A stretch of DNA of 64,000 nt from Novosphingobium sp. PhB165 (GTDB taxonomy: Bacteria > Pseudomonadota > Alphaproteobacteria > Sphingomonadales > Sphingomonadaceae), in NCBI RefSeq assembly GCF_004341845.1, contig NZ_SLVB01000003.1, positions 186,001-250,000 of the forward strand. The letters run 5' to 3'. Both the position numbers and the translations under genes were made by a program. This document shows positions 34,804-43,483 of the stretch, one piece after another. How positions within the stretch are numbered: the stretch's first letter is position 1; every line of letters starts with the position of its first letter. The notes under the pieces are model-generated. The model was not told where the DNA came from. It ran no database searches and was given only the letters and a program-made list of their open reading frames with translations.

Positions 34804-36360
34804 TTAGCTGCTAATGACTTTTTCCGCTTCCAGTCGCTCCGCCACGATCCGCGCGATTTCGCGTCGGGCAACCTTGTTGGAATGCAGCAGCGGCACCTCG
34901 TCGCGGGTAAGTTCCACCCACGCGCGCGGCACTTTGTAGGCTGAAAGGCTGGCCTTCATCCGCGCCTCGATGGCAGGCAGATCCAGCACCGCCCCGTCGC
35001 GCGGAACCAGTGCCGCCACCAGCAGCGCCCCCCGCTCGCGATCCGGCAGGCCGACGACATAGGCGCTATGCACGCCGTCCAGCGTCTGCAATTCCATCTC
35101 CACCTCGGCGGGCGAGACGTTCGATCCGGAAACCTTGATCATGTCCCCGCCCCGGCCGACGAAATGGATACGGCGGCCATCGGCGCGATCCTCGACAAGG
35201 CAGAGGTCGCCGGTGCGCAAGTAGCCGTCCGGCGTGTAATGCTCGGTTCGGTCGATCTTGTGGAGCGCCGGGGCGACGGCGGGGCCACGCACCTGCATTT
35301 CGCCCACTTCGCCGTTGGCGACCGGGCGGCCGTCCTCGTCCGCGATGCGGACCTCGTAACCCGGGGCGAAGTGGTCCATCGGCGCGCAGACCGGGCGGCC
35401 GGGCACGCGGAACTCGTCGCCCCAGCCGTAAGGGCCCAACGTCTCGCTCATGCCTAGCCCCCACCAGGGCTGCGGGCCTTTGATGCGTTCAAGGTCTTCC
35501 TCGGCCAGCACCGATCCCATGGCGAAGCGGCTGTTGCTCAGCGTCCTCTCGGAGCAGACCGTAACCGCGCCCTGCTCCCAATCCGGCAGCAGAGAGAGCA
35601 TCAGCCCGCCCACCCAGAACATCGGCAATTGCGCGGGCCGTTCTTCGTCCTGTTTCACGCCCAGCATCTCAACCAGCCAATGGCTACGCGCCAGAACCGC
35701 GCCGTGGAGATGGCGCACGCCCTTGGGCAGCGCCATCGAACCGGAGGTGTAGATCTCGATCATCTGGTCGGTCGGATGAACTTCGGACTCGACCTCGCGC
35801 AGCACCTCTTCGCCTACATCGACATCGGTAAGCCACGCCATCGGCGCCACGGCAGCGGGCAAGTCCGCGCCGCTGGAGACGATCCAGCGCAAGTACGGCA
35901 CACGCGGCAGGCGCAGCGCGCCGCAAGTCTGGCCGGCAAGTTCCGGCAGCGCCTCGGTAAGCCGGGCTACGAGATCCTTGCCCAGCATGGCCCGCTGGAC
36001 GATCAGCCCCTGTACGTCGCTCTGGCGCAGCACGCGGACCAGTTCGTTGGCGCGGATCATCGTACTGATCGGCACCGCGACCGCGCCGATGCGGGCAATG
36101 GCGGCCAGCGCCGTGGCAAAGCCCGGACCGTTGCCGAAGATGAACCCGACGCGCGCGCCCTTCCCCACGCCGCGCGCCAGCAGTCCGCGCGCGAGGTCTG
36201 CGGATTGGCGGTCGAGATCGGTGAAAGTGGCGCTTTCGCTGCCGGTTTCAGTCTCCAGCGTGATCGCCACGGCATCGCCATAAGCAGCGGCGGCAGAGCG
36301 GATCAGTTCGGGAAAGGTCCGGGCCGCGCCCGGCGTGCTTTCGCTGCTCAATGCACTCAT
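34804..36360 (-). CDS. AMP-dependent acyl-CoA synthetase/ligase (ANL superfamily)
   Basis: 518 residues. Adenylate-forming motifs: the P-loop YTSGSMALPKGV, MFWVGGLMLSLLPDW, the GMSETLGPYG loop corresponding to YGxTE, LRTGDLCLV, and the C-terminal VGRGGDMIKVSG and HSNKVARREI with the catalytic Lys. It should activate a carboxylic acid as a CoA thioester. ATG 36360 is followed by MSALSSES; an in-frame ATG at 36426 is an alternative start. The paired operator motif lies about 95-130 bp upstream, overlapping the end of the upstream regulator gene. It is the probable entry enzyme of the cluster, with the CoA-transferase as the other route. Confidence 0.87.
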   Translation of the reverse strand: MSALSSESTPGAARTFPELIRSAAAAYGDAVAITLETETGSESATFTDLDRQSADLARGLLARGVGKGARVGFIFGNGPGFATALAAIARIGAVAVPISTMIRANELVRVLRQSDVQGLIVQRAMLGKDLVARLTEALPELAGQTCGALRLPRVPYLRWIVSSGADLPAAVAPMAWLTDVDVGEEVLREVESEVHPTDQMIEIYTSGSMALPKGVRHLHGAVLARSHWLVEMLGVKQDEERPAQLPMFWVGGLMLSLLPDWEQGAVTVCSERTLSNSRFAMGSVLAEEDLERIKGPQPWWGLGMSETLGPYGWGDEFRVPGRPVCAPMDHFAPGYEVRIADEDGRPVANGEVGEMQVRGPAVAPALHKIDRTEHYTPDGYLRTGDLCLVEDRADGRRIHFVGRGGDMIKVSGSNVSPAEVEMELQTLDGVHSAYVVGLPDRERGALLVAALVPRDGAVLDLPAIEARMKASLSAYKVPRAWVELTRDEVPLLHSNKVARREIARIVAERLEAEKVISS

Positions 36361-36454
36361 CCTCTCGCCGGATTTTCTACCCTTTAGGGCGCGATCCTGC
36401 GTCGTGGGAACTGCCTTCGCAAGCATCTGCGGCGCGCCATCGCCGGGGCGGAAT

Positions 36455-36490
36455 CGTCGTATTGGCGAATTTAAATTCGCAATGGAGAAT
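36455..36490. promoter_or_regulatory. Paired putative IclR operators upstream of the acyl ligase
   Basis: Site 36475-36490 is ATTC-GCAATGGA-GAAT, nearly identical to the site before the CoA-transferase. Site 36455-36470, minus strand, reads ATTC-GCCAATAC-GACG. Centres are 20 bp apart. They abut the stop codon of the ScfR-type regulator gene (36492) and lie upstream of the ligase. Confidence 0.6.
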
Positions 36491-36491
36491 A

Positions 36492-37880
36492 TCAGCTTTC
36501 AGAGAAGGTATAGGGCTGCGCGGCGCGGCGATAGTCGTCGGCCAGCACATCGCGGCCGATCGGCGGCACCGAGCGGGCCGCGCAATCGGCACGCTGACAA
36601 AGGCGGCAGGTCACCCCTATGGGCGTTGCCTTGGCTTCCAACTCACCGCCATAGACCAGCTTGCCCGCCTCTTCCGCGGCGCAGGCGAGCGCCACGGCGC
36701 GGGTGACTTTCATCCGCCCATGCCGCCCCTCGCCCGACGTGACAGTGCGCGCGATCGAGAAGAAGCGCTGCCCGTCCGGCAGTTCCAGCCACTGGGTGCG
36801 CACTTCGCCCGGCCAGCGGAACACCTGATGCACCGACCACAAGGGGCAGCCGCCGCCATGCGCCGCGAAGGGAAAGCCCGCGCCGTCCAACCGCTTCGAG
36901 ACGTTCCCCGCCTCATCCACGCGCAGGAAGAAGAACGGCACCCGTTCCTCCCCCGGACGATGCAACGTGGTGAGCCGGTGCGCGACTTGCTCGAAACTGG
37001 TGCCGAACAGCCCGCAGAGCGCCTCTATATCGTAGCGCCGCGCCTCCGCGGCGCGGGCGAACTTGGCATAAGGCATCAGGATCGCCGCCGCCGCATAGCC
37101 CGCCAGCGCCCGGCGCACGAGCGTCGCCGTGGTGGTCTGCACAAAGGCGGCAGCGCGCACGACCGCCACGATATCGCCGCGCATCGCGGTATGGGCGATG
37201 TGCGTGGCGATCTGGAAGGCCCGGCTTGAGGGGCCGAGCGTATCGTCGATCAGCAGCTGCTGGTTGTGCCGGTCGAACCGCCGCAGGGAATCGACCATGA
37301 CGTCTGGCGGCAGGAAGCGAACGCGCACGCCCTTGGCCGCAAGCCATGCGGTGGCACCGCCAGCCTGCTCAATTTCGCCGGCGAGTTCCTCCGCCCGCAC
37401 GTCGATGGCGTGGAAGTAGTTGCGCGATTGGCCGAGGAACCGCTGCGCCTCGCGCACGGGCTCATTCTCTTCCGCCGCCGGGCCAGAGGCGCGCTGCTCG
37501 GCCAGGGCCTGACTTTCGCGGGTGTAAGCGCCGTGAAGCCGCAGCAGCGCTTCCGAAATGCCCGGAAAGCTCATCGCCAGGTCGGCGATTTCCAGCGAGG
37601 GCAGGTCGATATCGGCGAACAGCGGATCGCGCAGTACATCCCCCACGCGGCGGGCGTAATCCTCGCCATCGTCCCCGGCGATATCGGCAATGTCCAGCCG
37701 ATAGGTCCGCGCAAGGCGCAGCAACATGTCCGCCGTGACCGGGCGCTGGTTGCGTTCCAGCAGCGCGACGTAGCTGGGCGAAATCTCCAGATCGTCCGCC
37801 ATGGCCTGCTGCGTAAGGCCCAGTTCGCGGCGCAGGCGGCGCAGCCTGGGGCCAAGGTAGAGAGGTCTCGATTCCGCCAT
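36492..37880 (-). CDS. XRE-family regulator of the ScfR/RamB type, probable regulator of isocitrate lyase
   Basis: 462 residues. An N-terminal HTH_3 domain (LRRLRRELGLTQQAMADDLE followed by ISPSYVALLERNQRPVT) is joined to the long C-terminal region of short-chain fatty acyl regulators: IATHIAH in the middle and CRLCQRADCAARSVPP near the end. Members include RamB, which controls acetate and glyoxylate genes in Corynebacterium. Here it diverges from aceA, with nested inverted repeats in the 148-bp gap. Control of aceA in response to an acyl-CoA is therefore likely, though not shown. Confidence 0.87.
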   Translation of the reverse strand: MAESRPLYLGPRLRRLRRELGLTQQAMADDLEISPSYVALLERNQRPVTADMLLRLARTYRLDIADIAGDDGEDYARRVGDVLRDPLFADIDLPSLEIADLAMSFPGISEALLRLHGAYTRESQALAEQRASGPAAEENEPVREAQRFLGQSRNYFHAIDVRAEELAGEIEQAGGATAWLAAKGVRVRFLPPDVMVDSLRRFDRHNQQLLIDDTLGPSSRAFQIATHIAHTAMRGDIVAVVRAAAFVQTTTATLVRRALAGYAAAAILMPYAKFARAAEARRYDIEALCGLFGTSFEQVAHRLTTLHRPGEERVPFFFLRVDEAGNVSKRLDGAGFPFAAHGGGCPLWSVHQVFRWPGEVRTQWLELPDGQRFFSIARTVTSGEGRHGRMKVTRAVALACAAEEAGKLVYGGELEAKATPIGVTCRLCQRADCAARSVPPIGRDVLADDYRRAAQPYTFSES

Positions 37881-37891
37881 GGCTCAGCACT

Positions 37892-37939
37892 TTGTCATAC
37901 CTGTACATCTTTACAAGGAATATCTGTAAAGTGTGACAA
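37892..37939. promoter_or_regulatory. Nested inverted repeats between the ScfR/RamB-type regulator and aceA
   Basis: TTTACA (37910-37915) faces TGTAAA (37925-37930), and outside them TTGTCA (37892-37897) faces TGACAA (37934-37939). The block sits 12-59 bp upstream of the regulator start and about 90-137 bp upstream of aceA. It is a good candidate for shared autoregulatory and aceA control. Confidence 0.55.
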
Positions 37940-38028
37940 CCGGACTTCGCAGGCCGTTCCGCACTGCAAAAATGTGGCCTAGCTCAGGGTCATCGCCCAA
38001 ACACATTTTTCGACGGGGACTTTTGGCA

Positions 38029-39621
38029 GTGACCTACCAGAGCAAGATCACCGAAGCCGGCCAGACCATCGGCACCGAGCCCAACTGGAACGGCATCGAA
38101 CCGGAATCGGTCGCGCGCATGCGCCTGCAGAACCGCTTCCGCACCGGCCTCGACATCGCCCGCTACACCGCGCGTATTATGCGTGAGGATATGGCGGCCT
38201 ATGATCGCGACCCTGCCAACTACACCCAGTCGCTGGGCTGCTGGCACGGCTTCATCGGCCAGCAGAAGATGATCTCCATCAAGAAGCATTTCGGCACGAC
38301 CAAGGGCCGCTACCTCTACCTGTCGGGCTGGATGGTCGCCGCGCTGCGCAGCGAGTTCGGGCCCCTGCCCGACCAGTCGATGCACGAGAAGACCTCGGTT
38401 CCCGCGCTGGTGGAGGAACTCTACACCTTCCTGCGTCAGGCCGATGCCCGCGAACTGGGCATGCTGTTCCGCGATCTGGACAAGGCGCGTGAGGCCGGTG
38501 ACGAGATGGAGGCCAAGCGCCTCGAAACCGCGATCGACAATCACGAGACGCACGTGGTGCCAATCGTTGCCGATATCGACGCGGGCTTCGGCAATGCCGA
38601 GGCGACCTACCTGCTCGCCAAGAAGTTCATCGAGGCCGGCGCCTGCTGCATCCAGATCGAGAACCAGGTCTCTGACGAGAAGCAGTGCGGCCATCAGGAC
38701 GGCAAGGTCACCGTTCCGCATGAGGACTTCATCGCGAAGATCCGCGCAGTCCGCTACGCCTTCATGGAACTGGGCGTGGACGAGGGCCTGATCGTGGCGC
38801 GCACCGACTCGCTGGGCGCGGGGCTGACCAAGCAGATCGCCTTCACCCGCGAGCCGGGCGATATCGGCGACCGCTACAACAGCTTCCTCGACTGCGACGA
38901 GATCGCGGCGGGCGAGGTTGGCCACGGTGAGGTTCTCATCACTCGCGAAGGCCGCCTGATGCGCCCGAAGCGGCTGCCTTCGAACCTCTACCAGTTTCGC
39001 AGCGGAACCGGCGAGGATCGCTGCGTGCTCGATTGCATCCATGCGCTGGAGAACGGCGCGGACCTGCTGTGGATCGAAACCGAAAAGCCGCACATCGGCC
39101 AGATCGGCGGAATGGTCAGCCGCATCCGCGAAGTGATCCCGAACGCCAAGCTGGTCTACAACAACTCGCCCAGCTTCAACTGGACGCTGAACTTCCGCCA
39201 GCAGGTCTTCGATGCATGGGAAGCGGAAGGCCGCGACACCGGCGCCTATGACCGGGCGAAGCTGATGAGCGTGGACTACGACGGCACCGAGCTGGGTAAC
39301 GAGGCCGACGAGCGCATCCGCACCTTCCAGAAGGATGCGGCGCGCGAGGCGGGGATCTTCCACCACCTCATCACCCTGCCGACTTACCACACCGCCGCCT
39401 TGTCGACCGACAATCTGGCGAAGGAGTACTTCGGCGAGGCGGGCATGCTCGGCTACGTCAAGGGCGTGCAGCGTCAGGAAATCCGCCAGGGTATCGCCTG
39501 CGTGAAGCACCAGAACATGGCCGGATCGGACATCGGCGACGACCACAAGGAATACTTCGCCGGCGAGGCGGCCCTGAAGGCGGGCGGCACGCACAACACG
39601 ATGAATCAATTCGCGGCCTGA
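38029..39621 (+). CDS. aceA: Isocitrate lyase
   Basis: 530 residues, the long subtype found in Pseudomonas and many Alphaproteobacteria. It splits isocitrate into glyoxylate and succinate for growth on acetate and fatty acids. Key motifs: SLGCWHGFIGQQK, the catalytic loop DEKQCGHQDGKV (KQCGH form with the active-site Cys), and ARTDSLGA and NNSPSFNW. The start is a GTG at 38029 (protein begins TYQSKITEAG) preceded by GGGGAC; upstream in-frame ATGs fall in the operator region. Malate synthase is not in the window. Confidence 0.95.
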   Translation: MTYQSKITEAGQTIGTEPNWNGIEPESVARMRLQNRFRTGLDIARYTARIMREDMAAYDRDPANYTQSLGCWHGFIGQQKMISIKKHFGTTKGRYLYLSGWMVAALRSEFGPLPDQSMHEKTSVPALVEELYTFLRQADARELGMLFRDLDKAREAGDEMEAKRLETAIDNHETHVVPIVADIDAGFGNAEATYLLAKKFIEAGACCIQIENQVSDEKQCGHQDGKVTVPHEDFIAKIRAVRYAFMELGVDEGLIVARTDSLGAGLTKQIAFTREPGDIGDRYNSFLDCDEIAAGEVGHGEVLITREGRLMRPKRLPSNLYQFRSGTGEDRCVLDCIHALENGADLLWIETEKPHIGQIGGMVSRIREVIPNAKLVYNNSPSFNWTLNFRQQVFDAWEAEGRDTGAYDRAKLMSVDYDGTELGNEADERIRTFQKDAAREAGIFHHLITLPTYHTAALSTDNLAKEYFGEAGMLGYVKGVQRQEIRQGIACVKHQNMAGSDIGDDHKEYFAGEAALKAGGTHNTMNQFAA

Positions 39622-39694
39622 GGTCGCCGTCAAACGGGATTGCGGACTGAATCCGCTGGGGAAGGTCCCCGCCAAGCAAGGAAAGGAAGGTACA

Positions 39695-39865
39695 ATGACC
39701 ACCATGACCACCGAACCGGCCCGCGCCCGCGCGGTACTTTCGAACCAGGACTTCAGGCTGCTTCAGGAAGCCGTGCTGTTCTACATGCGCGCGCATGAGG
39801 ACGATCCGGTCTCCTCCACGTACTCTAACCTCTATCACCGACTCGGCAGCGCCACCCGGCGCTGA
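39695..39865 (+). CDS. Small conserved-looking protein downstream of aceA, function unknown
   Basis: 56 residues, too short for a routine ORF filter. It begins MTTMTTEPARARAVLSNQDF and ends LYHRLGSATRR. The start has an excellent ribosome binding site (AAGGAAAGGAAGG, 6 bp upstream). The composition is coding-like and neither hydrophobic nor low complexity; the middle (LLQEAVLFYMRAHE) is predicted helical. It lies 73 bp after aceA and before a strong terminator, so it is on the aceA transcript. A small regulator or partner of glyoxylate metabolism is only a guess. Confidence 0.7.
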   Translation: MTTMTTEPARARAVLSNQDFRLLQEAVLFYMRAHEDDPVSSTYSNLYHRLGSATRR

Positions 39866-39968
39866 GAGAGTTCGAACACAGAAAATCACGGCGGCCCGGC
39901 CGCCGGAAAACCAGCCCGACCCGCAAGGAAGGGCAGGCCACTCGAGTTCTTTCCTGGGGAGGAAAGCC

Positions 39969-40000
39969 AGCCCGTCGCACCCATGTGCGGCGGGCTTTTT
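39969..40000 (+). terminator. Intrinsic terminator of the aceA transcript
   Basis: An 11-bp stem with one G-U pair (39969-39979 with 39986-39996), a 6-nt loop and a TTTTT run. Confidence 0.88.
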
Positions 40001-40134
40001 CGCGGCCCGCCGGAGCCTCCGGACAAATCCGGATGGTACGACCGGCGCCTGCGCCTGCGGTTCGGCCTGTCGCAGCCACATTGACAAGAAAATTAACGGC
40101 TTGCCTATATCCCCGCCATCAGCTTGAGGGCACC

Positions 40135-42255
40135 ATGTTGATTCCTGGCGACGGTCACGAAAGGGAAGCGAACGAAACGACGGGCAATCCGTCGGTCGCA
40201 CCCGCGCACCCATCGCTTGAGGCCGCCCTTGCCGCCAGCGCGCGGACCGAATCTCTCCTGCGCGAAGCCATCGAGGCACTGCCCCAGGGCATTGTCATCC
40301 TTGACGAGGATGACCGCTACGTCCTGTGGAACCGTCGCTACGAGGAAATCTACCACCGCTCCGCCGACCTGCTGGAACGCGGCGCCAAGCTGAGCGATAC
40401 GCTGCGCATCGGGGTTGAGCGCGGCGACTATCCGGAAGCCCTCGGGCAGGAGGAAGAGTGGCTTGCCCGCCGCGTCTCCATGCTGCGCCAGCCCGATTGC
40501 CGCCACGAGCAACGCCTTGCCAACGGCCGCTGCATCCTGATCGAGGAGCGCAAGACCGACAGCGGCGGCACGATCGGCATCCGCGTCGACATCACCGATC
40601 TCAAGCAGCGCGAGGAAGCCTTCCGCCTGCTGTTCGAGCAGAACCCGCTGGCCATGCTCGTCTACGATGCCGCAAGCGGGCACGTGCGCTCGGCCAACGA
40701 GGCCGCCTGCCGCCTGTTCGGCTATGCGGCGGACGCCATCGCCGGGATGAGCGCGCAGGTGCTGTTCTCCGAGCCCGATCGCGAAGCGGCCTCGCGCATG
40801 CTCGCCACCGATTGCCCGGAAGGCGATTCGTGCTGGCCGCTGCTGCGCAGCGACGGCGGCACCGTGGAAGCCATGGTCTCGACCCGGCTTTCCCAGCTGG
40901 AAGGCGATACGGTGACGATCGTGACGATCGTCGATGTCACCGAACGCCGCCGCATCGAGCAGCGCATGGCGCACATGGCCCGGCACGACGAACTCACCGG
41001 CCTCGCCAACCGTGCGCATTGCCGCGAATACCTGAGCCAGGTGCTCGAACACGCCTCTCCGGAGGACACCGTCACGCTGGCCTTCGTCGATCTCGACCAT
41101 TTCAAGGCCGTCAACGACACGTATGGCCACCATTTCGGCGACATGCTGCTGACCGACGCGGCGCGGCGCATGCGCGAGCTGATCCCGCCGGACGCCCTGC
41201 TCTGTCGCATCGGCGGCGACGAATTCGCGATCATCTTCCGCCGCTCCAGCCAGACGCAGGCCGAACTGGTCGCCAAGTCGATCATCACTGCGCTGAGCGA
41301 ACCGTTCTTCGTCCACGGCAACATGCTGCACATCGGCGCCACCATCGGCTTCGCCAGCGCGCCCTACGACACCTCCGACCCGCAGACCTTGCTGCGCTAC
41401 GCCGACCTTGCGCTCTATGCCGCCAAAGGCGAACGGCGCGGATCGTGCCGGGGTTTCGAAGCGCGCATGGACGAGGCGGCGCAGGCCAAGAGCAGGCTGG
41501 AAAAGGACTTGCGCAAGGCCGTGCAGGAAGGCGCCCTTGAGGTTCATTACCAGCCGCTGGTCAATCTGGAGACCGGCGCGATCGAATGCTGCGAGGCGCT
41601 GCTGCGCTGGGATCACGGCGAACGCGGCCTCGTCTCGCCCGAAGTCTTCATTCCGCTGGCCGAGGAACTGGGGCTGATCGATCAGGTCGGCCGCTTCGTG
41701 CTCAATTCGGCCTGCCGCGAGGCGATGACTTGGCCCGCGCACATTCGCCTGTCGGTCAATGTCTCGCCGCTCCAGTTCCGCAACGGCAACCTGCTGAGCA
41801 CCGTCATCAACGCGCTCTCGTCCTCGGGCCTTACCGCCGAGCGGCTCGAACTGGAAATCACCGAGGCCGTGCTGATGGAGCGCGGGCCCCGTCCCGCCGC
41901 GATCATCCGCAACTTGCGCGCTTTCGGCATCGGCATCTCGCTCGACGATTTCGGCACCGGCTATTCCTCGCTGAGCTACCTGCTCAACTACCCCTTCACC
42001 AAGATCAAGATCGACAAGTCGTTCATCCTGAACCTCCAGCGAGAGGCCAATTCGCGCGCGGTGATCCGGGCGGTGATCGGCCTTGGCCGCAGCCTTGGCG
42101 TCGATGTCGTGGCGGAAGGCATCGAGCGCGAGATGGAGCGCGAATACTTGCGCAGCGAAGGCTGCACGCAGGGCCAGGGTTTCCTGTTCGGTCGCCCCGG
42201 GCCCGCCGGCACGATCACCTTCGAAGCGCGCGAGACCGGCAGCCGCGCTGCCTGA
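40135..42255 (+). CDS. PAS-GGDEF-EAL protein, cyclic-di-GMP turnover
   Basis: 706 residues. Two N-terminal PAS domains (about 40-140 and 160-275) precede GGDEF and EAL domains. GGDEF is intact (RIGGDEFAIIF), but no RxxD inhibitory site precedes it. The EAL domain keeps its catalytic set: EALLRW, SVNVSP, ELEITEA, LDDFGTGYSSLSYL, KIDKSFI and VAEGIE. It could therefore both make and degrade c-di-GMP, with a PAS ligand deciding the balance. No transmembrane helix. ATG 40135 follows GAGGG; an earlier in-frame ATG at 39985 overlaps the aceA terminator. Confidence 0.9.
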   Translation: MLIPGDGHEREANETTGNPSVAPAHPSLEAALAASARTESLLREAIEALPQGIVILDEDDRYVLWNRRYEEIYHRSADLLERGAKLSDTLRIGVERGDYPEALGQEEEWLARRVSMLRQPDCRHEQRLANGRCILIEERKTDSGGTIGIRVDITDLKQREEAFRLLFEQNPLAMLVYDAASGHVRSANEAACRLFGYAADAIAGMSAQVLFSEPDREAASRMLATDCPEGDSCWPLLRSDGGTVEAMVSTRLSQLEGDTVTIVTIVDVTERRRIEQRMAHMARHDELTGLANRAHCREYLSQVLEHASPEDTVTLAFVDLDHFKAVNDTYGHHFGDMLLTDAARRMRELIPPDALLCRIGGDEFAIIFRRSSQTQAELVAKSIITALSEPFFVHGNMLHIGATIGFASAPYDTSDPQTLLRYADLALYAAKGERRGSCRGFEARMDEAAQAKSRLEKDLRKAVQEGALEVHYQPLVNLETGAIECCEALLRWDHGERGLVSPEVFIPLAEELGLIDQVGRFVLNSACREAMTWPAHIRLSVNVSPLQFRNGNLLSTVINALSSSGLTAERLELEITEAVLMERGPRPAAIIRNLRAFGIGISLDDFGTGYSSLSYLLNYPFTKIKIDKSFILNLQREANSRAVIRAVIGLGRSLGVDVVAEGIEREMEREYLRSEGCTQGQGFLFGRPGPAGTITFEARETGSRAA

Positions 42256-42370
42256 CGGTCCGGCCGGTTACCGGCACGCTTGACGCCTCTTCGCGATGAC
42301 GGGCATGAGTTCCGTCCCATACGCGCGCCATGATCGGATCCCCCCTCCTCCCCGCCACGGAGCCGCCTCG

Positions 42371-43300
42371 ATGAAGAGCATCGCCACGCTGACCATGAAC
42401 CCGACGATCGACGTGTCCTACGACGTCGGGAAGGTTCGGCACACGCACAAGATGCGTACCGACAACGAGCATTACGCACCGGGCGGTGGCGGCATCAACG
42501 TGGCGCGCGTCTTCGTGCGGCTCGGCGGCAATGCGCGCTGCTATTACCTCTCGGGCGGCGCCATCGGGCCGGCGCTGGACGGGCTTATCGACCTGCACCA
42601 GCTCGTGCGCACGCGGATCGAGATCAAGGGACCGACGCGGATCGCCGCCGATATCCTCGAACACGAGACCAACAAGGAATACCGCTTCACCCCCGCAGGC
42701 CCGCACGTGAGCGAGGCGGAATGGACGCACTGCCTTGACGTGCTGGCCGAAACCGACTGCGATGTGATGGTCCTCAGCGGCTCGCTGCCGCCGGGCGTGC
42801 CGACCGACTTCTACGCCCGCGTCACCCGGCTGCTGCGGCCCAAGGGGATCGAGATCGTGCTGGACACCTCCGGCGCGGCCCTCGCGGCCGGGATCGAGCA
42901 AGGCGAACTCCTGCTGGTGAAGCCCAGCCAAGGCGAACTCGCGGAGTACTGCGGCCACGCGCTCGACAGCATCGAGGCCATCGGCAAGGCCGCAATGGAG
43001 ATCGTCGATGCCGGGAAATCACGCCTTGTCGCCGTGACGCTGGGGCATGAGGGCGCCGTCCTCGCCCACGTAGGTGGCACCGTGTACCTGCCTGCACTGA
43101 AGATCGCGGCCGCGAGCGCAGTGGGTGCGGGCGACAGCTTCGTCGCCGCCATGGTCCACGCGCTGTGCCGGGGCGAGGACGACCTTTCCGCCTTCCGTTA
43201 CGGCCTTGCCGCAGGCTCCGCCGCCGTGCTGCGCGCGGGCACCGATCTGGCGCGCCCTGCCGACATCGCGCGGCTGCTTGATAAGGTCCAGCCATTGTAA
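42371..43300 (+). CDS. PfkB family sugar kinase (1-phosphofructokinase/hexose kinase type)
   Basis: 309 residues. It begins IATLTMNPTIDVSYDV, as in 1-phosphofructokinase-type PfkB kinases; PGGGGINVARVFVRLGG is signature 1 and SAVGAGDSFVAAMVHA signature 2 with the catalytic Asp. VLSGSLPPG is also diagnostic. It phosphorylates fructose-1-phosphate, fructose-6-phosphate or tagatose-6-phosphate; the substrate is undecided because no transporter is next to it. Start at 42371 with ACGGAG upstream. Confidence 0.88.
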   Translation: MKSIATLTMNPTIDVSYDVGKVRHTHKMRTDNEHYAPGGGGINVARVFVRLGGNARCYYLSGGAIGPALDGLIDLHQLVRTRIEIKGPTRIAADILEHETNKEYRFTPAGPHVSEAEWTHCLDVLAETDCDVMVLSGSLPPGVPTDFYARVTRLLRPKGIEIVLDTSGAALAAGIEQGELLLVKPSQGELAEYCGHALDSIEAIGKAAMEIVDAGKSRLVAVTLGHEGAVLAHVGGTVYLPALKIAAASAVGAGDSFVAAMVHALCRGEDDLSAFRYGLAAGSAAVLRAGTDLARPADIARLLDKVQPL

Positions 43301-43346
43301 AACGCCCCGGCTGATCTCGCCCTTGCTTGCTCGCCCAACAACACCT

Positions 43347-43429
43347 CGTCGCCCCCGCGAAGGCGGGGGCCCCGCTTTCTTGCGGCGTAAAGAAAAGTAA
43401 GCGGGATCCCCGCCTTCGCGGGGACGACG
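43347..43429. repeat. REP-type palindrome, second copy of the family at 34678
   Basis: Inverted arms CGTCGCCCCCGCGAAGGCGG... and its complement, 30 bp each, with a loop of about 22 nt. It lies between the convergent pfkB-type and tetR genes, a typical REP position, where it may terminate both. Confidence 0.8.
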
Positions 43430-43483
43430 GAAAAACAGGATTGGGGGGTAGGAGAGGATTAGGCCGATCGGAACAGCCAAACC

